From Prochilodus magdalenae (lineage: Eukaryota; Chordata; Actinopteri; Characiformes; Prochilodontidae), in NCBI GenBank assembly GCA_024036415.1, contig JAMWET010001661.1, positions 1,240,001 to 1,304,000 on the forward strand: DNA of 64,000 nt, in the 5' to 3' direction. The translations under genes and the position numbers were made by a program. Within the stretch, counting starts at the first letter, position 1. Each line of letters begins with the position of its first letter. Below are positions 58,530 through 64,000 of this stretch, in pieces. The notes beneath the pieces are model-generated. The model did not search any database. It saw only the letters and a list, made by a program, of their open reading frames with translations, and was not told the DNA's origin.

Positions 58530-60480
58530 ATATCTTAATGTTTCCTAACATATTAGTTTTTGTTTTTTGATCATATGAATTTACATTTGGATTAAAATTC
58601 AAAATATGGTTTTAATTCATATTCTCAAGGTTGTTTTATATATTGCAGATGCTGAAGCGGCTATTTCACGGCTAGTGGTACCGTGTTTAACAGTTTATGT
58701 ATGCAACAATTAAATTGTGATTTACTTATTAGATGTGATTATTAGCTAATTTGAGTTTTATTGAATTTACACAATTTCATGTTATATTTTCATGTAGATA
58801 CATGCATTAATATTACATGCATTCATTTAATGGTGTTTGTGTATACATTCCATGTATATGACACTCACTCTTCTGACAGACATGATGGAATAACTGCTGA
58901 AACAATAGCTCCACACTTTCCTTCTGGCCTTTGGATGCTCATGGTAGCAGGTCTGTTATTGCTCCATTAGTGAGCAGCCTTAATCGTAATGCAGGACAGA
59001 TGTAACGCAGGCGTGTGAAAGGCTAAAAGCTAACTTTGACACCCAGGCACTCATTTAATCTGGTTAGCTGTAGTTGACAACAATCATCAGAAGTCTCCTT
59101 GAAGTGAGGCGGAGGGAAGGTGAACTGTCTCACTCGTTTCTCTCACTCATTCATCAAGCGATGTGGGGAGGGACGCAGATAGCGCTTATCTCCACCCTTA
59201 CTGGCTATAATGCAGGGGAGAAAAAACAACAGCTAAACAGGAGAAAATAGCACTGCATCAAGAATGTTTTCCAAATTAATTCTGAGCCTCTAATTAACAA
59301 CTAATAGTCTGAGTTCACGCATGGTTTAGTGTTGCTAAAAACCCTCTCCACTGTCTAAGGTTTAAGAAGGAGTAACAATGAGTAATAATATTAAAATGAC
59401 ATCTAATATAGTCATAAAGAATCTATTTCGTTCAGACACTTAAAGGCAAATGGGTAGAGGGCTGCAGTGAGTGATGTTTGTTTATTTGATCTTTGTTAAT
59501 GACACTTTAAGAGGGCAGAGGCAAGCTTTAGTCACTCTTTTTAGTTTTCTTCTTTCTGTTTGCTATTTTTGTCCAAACCTTTCTACTAAATTCTCTCCTC
59601 AAAAGGGGTCATCCTTTTCACAGTGTGCTTTGCAGCCAAATAAATGAGAGAAGGTAACGAGATTTTAAACTTTAGTCATTATTAGCTTTTAATAAAAGCT
59701 GCTACAATTATAAATAATGCAGAAACAACACATTGTTTTGCTCCTAAAAAAAAAGAAAAAACAAAGAACTAGCAGTAGCAGTCACCCTGGACAGACTTTA
59801 GTTCATGTTTATGGATGATGGTATGGTGTACACGGGGCCGTAGCACAGTCAGAACTTCATTGCTCATCTTTTCCCCAACCATAAGGACCTTTTTTTCAAT
59901 TTGCCTGTTGCACATTGATCCATCCCACCATAAACGGCTGCTGTGAGTGTATTGGCTTTATATTCCTTATGTCCAAAATGAAAACTTCAGTCTACACATT
60001 TAACTCTGGACATTTTCTCAGACCTTGGACAATTCTGGGCAGGCTTCTCTAAGCAAAGGGAGAGAAAGAGATCTATAATTCCACCATAACTAGTGTCACA
60101 ACCCGAAACACCAACCTGTAGCAGTCATGCTGTGTCATTTCATAGGGATTCATAGTGAGTAACTGCTTTGCGTTGACGTCATGGTTCATTTTATTTGTTT
60201 GTTTTGACATGGTGCCTCTAAACCAACCAGATCAGAGAACAGCTCATCAAAATTTTCATGAGTACCAAATTACAGGAGGCATGTAAACCACATTTGGTTA
60301 TTCTCCAAAGTCCCACAGCTTCTATTTAGACATCAGAAAACAATTCAAAATACTGAATAAACACATTCTATGGCTGCTTTAACCCGGTCTAAGAAACTGG
60401 AGTATGCTGTTTACAGGACTACTGGAATAATACATAAAATAACAGCAGAAATCCACTTCTGATCAAATTATTAAGTACAA
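58530..60480. other. Unassigned non-coding sequence
   Basis: No gene recognised. A single TGACGTCA palindrome lies at 60,174-60,181. Nothing else assignable. Confidence 0.4.
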
Positions 60481-60489
60481 TACACACAA

Positions 60490-60765
60490 GGACCACAGGG
60501 GGTGCTGCACAGCACTCACTGCGCAAAGGACAGGAAACAACCTGGCCCACCAGTCTATTGCTGGGCAGACACACATATATTTACACTTATGGGGCAATTC
60601 AGCATTTTCAACTCACCTGACAGCATGTCTGTGGATTCTTTCTCTGGAAGGAAACTAAAGCACCCAGAGGAAAAGACATGGGGAGAACATGCGAGCTCAA
60701 CACAGAAAAGACCCTGGACAGCCCGGCCAAGAATCGATCCCAGGCCCTTCTGCTACCCACTGTAA
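60490..60765 (-). mobile_element. tRNA-related SINE-like element
   Basis: The + strand shows GGGGCAATTCAGCATTTTCA, CACCTGACAGCATGTCTGTG, GGGGAGAACATGCGAGCTC, CAACACAGAAAAGACCC and GAATCGATCCCAGGCCCTTC-TGCTACCCACTG in order. Its complement has a polymerase III-like head (GTGGGTAGCA... with B-box-like GGGATCGATTC at 60,731-60,741) followed by the conserved GCATGTTCTCCCC body of a repeat very common in fish genomes. The copy is diverged and the tail is unclear. The 87-codon + frame across it is spurious. Confidence 0.75.
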
Positions 60766-60929
60766 CTGTAATCCACTATACACGCTGTAGCCCACTGTAA
60801 GCTGTAATACATGATTTAGATCCAGTTCTCTATTGCTAGCAACTCTACAAGTGCTCAAAAAAGAAATGACAGAGTTTGTATTTTATGAGCTCAATCTACC
60901 ATCTTGCAGATGAACACTGGCAGTAGAAT

Positions 60930-61300
60930 GGTTCATACTGACAAGCTAAGTGACTTCATGACTATGTTCCTGTGTACAACGCCAGCTCCATAAACACATG
61001 GTTTGATGAGTTGTGAGGTGTGAGGGCACTCAAGTGTCCTGCACAAGAGTCCTGACCTCAACCCCGTTAAACACTTTTGGGATAAATAAAATGTCGACTG
61101 GAAGCCAGGGCTTCTCATCCAACAGCACTGTTTGGCCTCACAAATGGGCCCATATTTGCTCAGACAAGCTTTGAAATCATGTGGAAAGTCCAGAAACATG
61201 GAGTTTGTTATTGCAGCAAAGAAGGGCAACTCCATATTAATGACCATAGGTTTGGAATTGGATAGGGTGTGCTGGTCCCCATACTTTTGACCATGTAATG
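60930..61300 (+). mobile_element. Tc1-like transposon 3' part with right inverted end
   Basis: The + strand reads PDLNPVKHFWDK (about 61,049-61,088), the Tc1 catalytic-Glu block with Glu replaced by Lys. A C-terminal remnant (WKPGLLIQQHCLASQMGP) and, after frame changes, an AAKKGNSILM.. close follow. The end CCCCATACTTTTGACCATGTAATG (61,277-61,300) is the right inverted terminus of a familiar fish family whose ends read 'CATGACCAAAAGTATGTGG'. The 5' two-thirds and left end are missing. Confidence 0.82.
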
Positions 61301-61639
61301 GCCAATTAGCTCTCCAATATACTTCCTTATAGAGCCGTATAAGCTACCATTACTTCCATTAGCTTGTAGCTCCAGTGCTAAAGCTGAGACCTTAGGCACC
61401 AAACATGTTAATAAATGTCACAATGGGGAAGGTGGAGGCAAGGAGCCTGTACTGGACTAGTGTCGATATATTATGAGACAAAGATATAAACAGAAAATCA
61501 CACCGTGTTAATTGTGGTGCTAATGTTATAAAGAGCTGTGATTTCAACTGAAAGATTAGCTGCCCTCCAGGAAGCATGTATAAGATTTGCCTTCTCCACC
61601 AAACGTCCTTATATCAGGAAAGCTAATGAAAGCATGCAG

Positions 61640-61800
61640 AAATATAAAATAAGATAAGGTAATCGTTTATTGATATTGATGATATTGATGAAATTGTTAA
61701 AACAGCGCAGAGGAAAGAACAGAGGTGTCAGGAAATATACAAATAATAAACAAGATCTATATACAAATAAAATACAAAAAAAAAAAGATTATGCTATGCA
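61640..61800 (-). mobile_element. LINE/SINE 3'-end fragment
   Basis: ATAAAATAAGATAAGGTAAT-CGTTTATTGATATTG resembles the minus-strand terminus of the 47.4-kb LINE end (ATAAAATAAGATAACCTTTA). The rest is AT-rich and diverged. A short tandem (AGACTACTGTAGAAAT) follows at about 61,824-61,860. Confidence 0.5.
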
Positions 61801-61864
61801 GTTTTATTGCACATAGTAGAACAGACTACTGTAGAAATAGACTACTGTAGAATAGACTACTACT

Positions 61865-62574
61865 CTTGTAAGTTGCGTGGCCGGTTAAGCTATTTACGTT
61901 TGCCTGTCTCCTTGTGTAACTGTTGACCTGATTTAAGCCGACTTCAGACTCATCCACAGATGGAAGATTCACAAGCTGACGTTTTATGGTCAGCTTCTTG
62001 CATTTTTCCACTCATGAACAACAACTTCTGATTCTCGATAAAAGCTCCTTGTGGTTTCTTGGTTAGATAAAGTTGAGCAAGCATAGCTGACACAAACCAT
62101 AGTCATTCTGAGTGATTGTGCTTGAGTTCCATATGTAGAACATCACTTCCTGCCCTCTGTCTGCAGTTCACACCACAGCAATGCGCTGAGGTGACATCAT
62201 TTGCAAACAGGCCATTGCCTACATTTGGAGTGAGATGCGAAAGTGAATGTTCACTCTGAACTGAGTCTGCAGATGAACTCTGGAGAGATGAAAGTACATA
62301 AGAGAAAGAGAAGAAACGAAAGACTGTACTGTGTCTTCTTTAACAAACATGTACACTGGCACAAACGCTGCAGGCCGTGCTAACAGATTCATAAATAAAT
62401 CAAATGGGGAGGAAATGATGCGATAAGTGAACCCAAACAGCATTTTGTAAAGACTCGAGTTAAAAGACACGTAAGCAGATTATAAAGACCTGTGGGTAAA
62501 TAACAGTAGGTGAAATGTCACCCTGTCACTGTTCTCTTACTGGAAAGCATGACACTGAATACATAATGGATTCA

Positions 62575-62575
<1 letters not shown>
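61865..62575. other. Unassigned non-coding sequence
   Basis: No gene or repeat recognised. Confidence 0.4.

Positions 62576-62577
<2 letters not shown>

Positions 62578-62652
<75 letters not shown>
62578..62652. repeat. (CT)n(CA)n compound microsatellite
   Basis: About 16 CT units (62,578-62,610) switch directly to about 21 CA units (62,611-62,652). Confidence 0.98.
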
Positions 62653-62654
<2 letters not shown>

Positions 62655-63305
62655 TCTTTTACTTTCTGTCTCTCTCCTATTTTAATTTTTTCCTTTTTTT
62701 GCCACCACTCTCATTTAGTTTTATTCTCTCTTTCCTATTCTGTTTACTCTCTCTTTACTCCTGTTGCTTCTCTCTATTTTTTCTTTCTCTTACTCTATCT
62801 CTCTCTCCTCTGTCTTATTAGCTTGTTTCTTCTCTCCTTTGGTCTCTGTCTTACTATTTGCTTTTATTCTCTCCCCCTCCCCTCCTCCATCTGTTCCCCT
62901 TTCTTTCTCTCCCACTCTTTTTCTCTCTTTTCTCATTTTCTCTCTCATCCCTCTTCTACATTTATCCTACTCTGTACTTTTTCTCCTATCTTTTCTGTCT
63001 TCCTCTGCCCTCTGTCTCTCCTTCCTCTTCTCTTTCGCTCTGTCTGTATCCCTCCCACTTTCCCATCTCTGTCTGTCTCTCAAACAGCCACTTCATCTTT
63101 TTCTATCCGGCCATCTCTGTCTCTCTCTCTGTATCTCTCTCCAACTTAATTTCTTTTTCCACCTTTCTCTTTCGGTTTCTCTTTCTATCTGTATCACCCT
63201 CTGTATCTTCCTCTTTGTATCCTTACCTCACTTTTTCTCTGTCTATCTGCTTCCTTCTATTTCTCTATTTTCTCTCTCTCTCACTCTCTCTCTCTCTCTG
63301 TCCCT
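62655..63305. repeat. Long pyrimidine (CT-rich) tract
   Basis: About 650 bases of the + strand are dominated by C and T with CTCTC, TCTGTC and TTTCTC words and few purines. The 197- and 202-codon frames through it (Ser/Leu/Phe-rich) exist only because stop codons need purines; they are not counted as genes. Confidence 0.93.
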
Positions 63306-63309
63306 CGAG

Positions 63310-63540
63310 TGTTGGAGTGCTGGGGTCTCCGGCTGGAGCACTGTGTGGAATCTGTGAATTTTCTTTCTCTATGGACTTTAATTTCGACGAGGTCCCACTT
63401 GTTTCGGCGCCTCTTGGGAAGGCAGTATGTGTTCCCATCCCGTCCAGGATTTCATCATGTCCCTGAAAACTCTCGCTCAGACCCGAGCTGCTAAAAGCAC
63501 CTACAGAACGCCATGTCCTCCCGAGCCTTATGAATATTTA
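63310..63540 (+). other. Repeat-free CpG-bearing block after the pyrimidine tract
   Basis: Composition changes sharply at 63,305 to mixed sequence with CpGs (TCGACGAGG, TTTCGGCGCC, TCCCGTCC). A 31-codon frame begins at 63,372 (MDFNFDEVPLVSAPLG) and stops at 63,467; its context is not a known start and no family is recognised. It could be a regulatory block or an exon-like segment; neither is demonstrated. Confidence 0.25.
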
Positions 63541-63599
63541 AGTATGTTTTTCGCATAGAAACCCAATTAATTTCTGTACAACTCAGATACGCATGTTTT

Positions 63600-64000
63600 A
63601 CAAGATAAGGTAAGGATGGTACTAATGCCTCCAGGAATACCTCCTTATAAATAAAGATTCCTAAATAAAGGTTCTTCGCTTTAATGTGCAGTTCTAGGAA
63701 AGCAGTCTTAATTAGTATACAGCCTACATTGTGCAGAAACTTTTAAATTCTCAAATCTCATTCACAAAAGCTCTCTTTACAGAACGTTCCACTGAAGGCT
63801 GTGCTCTTATGAAACAAATAAAAGTTTTAGGGAAAAAGAACCTTCAGTAGGTATAGAACCTAAATTATGTGAAGGTTTTTTGACTTCATAGACATCAATG
63901 GCAAAATTGTTTTACTGTTTTATAACCCTTTACACAATGTAGACTCTCATAAGATGGTCCTTTAGTGTTCTTTAGTATGAGAACCATGAAAAAAAAAATT
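63600..64000. repeat. AAGAACC/GGTTCTT repeat family, second copy
   Basis: AAAGGTTCTT (63,666), AAGAACCTTC (63,837), ATAGAACC, GAAGGTTTTTT, TGGTCCTTTAG and GAGAACC words recur as at 5.7-6.6 kb. The array runs off the window end. Confidence 0.6.

Noticed and set aside
60174..60181. Single TGACGTCA palindrome
   Set aside because: One 8-base site in 64 kb is expected by chance; without a cluster it is not worth a call.
60502..60765. 87-codon + frame
   Set aside because: It spans a SINE-like repeat in the opposite orientation; no protein motif.
62764..63466. Open frames of 197 and 202 codons on the + strand
   Set aside because: They lie in a pyrimidine tract where stop codons are rare. The Ser/Leu/Phe-only composition and overlap in two frames mark them as artefacts.

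Overview
The window looks like non-coding DNA from a ray-finned fish nucleus. It is AT-rich and full of microsatellites, and it carries remains of at least nine Tc1/mariner transposons, LINE 3' ends, tRNA-derived SINEs and short non-autonomous elements of kinds known from teleosts. The repeat mix (Sleeping Beauty-like ends, the 'AAGAACC' and 'GAACATT' families, the element ending in a CTAATAAAGTGGCCAGT-like motif) is what I associate with otophysan fish such as characins, catfish or electric eels; that placement is inference from remembered families. I found no host protein-coding gene, operon, phage, CRISPR array or confident tRNA/rRNA gene. The only protein relics I can support are broken transposases and a LINE reverse-transcriptase fragment. 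The window is best read as a gene desert or the inside of a very large intron.

Layout. 1-10,600: old degenerate tandem repeats (GAACATT, TCTAGA, AAGAACC and 42-bp types), a LINE/SINE tail with (TATC)n, and a Sleeping Beauty-like Tc1 relic (about 4.25-4.9 kb). 10,654-11,684: a Tc1 element with clear inverted ends and TA target duplications but an internally deleted transposase. 12.5 kb: a head-to-head telomere-motif palindrome. 15.5-16.7 and 18.6-20.2 kb: two related Tc1 elements in opposite orientation, the second inserted into a TATC microsatellite. 21.7-22.3 kb: a non-autonomous element with inverted ends. 25.6-26.0 kb: a Tc1 relic. 27.4-27.9 kb: a long purine tract. 32.0-32.4 and 42.4-42.9 kb: two relics of one Tc1 family. 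37.0 kb: a LINE reverse-transcriptase fragment. 39.05-41.3 kb: a 2.2-kb minisatellite built from 10-bp modules and arranged in higher-order repeats. 43.5-44.1 kb: a tandem repeat rich in TGATGTCA-like motifs. 46.1-46.6 and 51.4-51.6 kb: three copies of a short dispersed element. 47.4-48.1 kb: a LINE 3' end. 55.8-58.5 kb: AT repeats, two Tc1 relics, a perfect 25-bp-arm palindrome and another non-autonomous element. 60.5-61.8 kb: SINE, Tc1 3' end and LINE tail. 62.6-63.3 kb: a 0.7-kb pyrimidine tract.

Between the repeats lie several repeat-free, relatively CpG-rich blocks with TAAT-core motifs (about 10.3, 13.0-13.5, 14.2-14.9, 38.0-38.4, 48.6-49.1 and 50.7-51.2 kb). They are the best candidates for conserved regulatory DNA, but this cannot be shown without a cross-species alignment. 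I saw no convincing new biological system; the most unusual objects are structural: the decamer minisatellite, the telomeric palindrome and the CRE-like tandem array.
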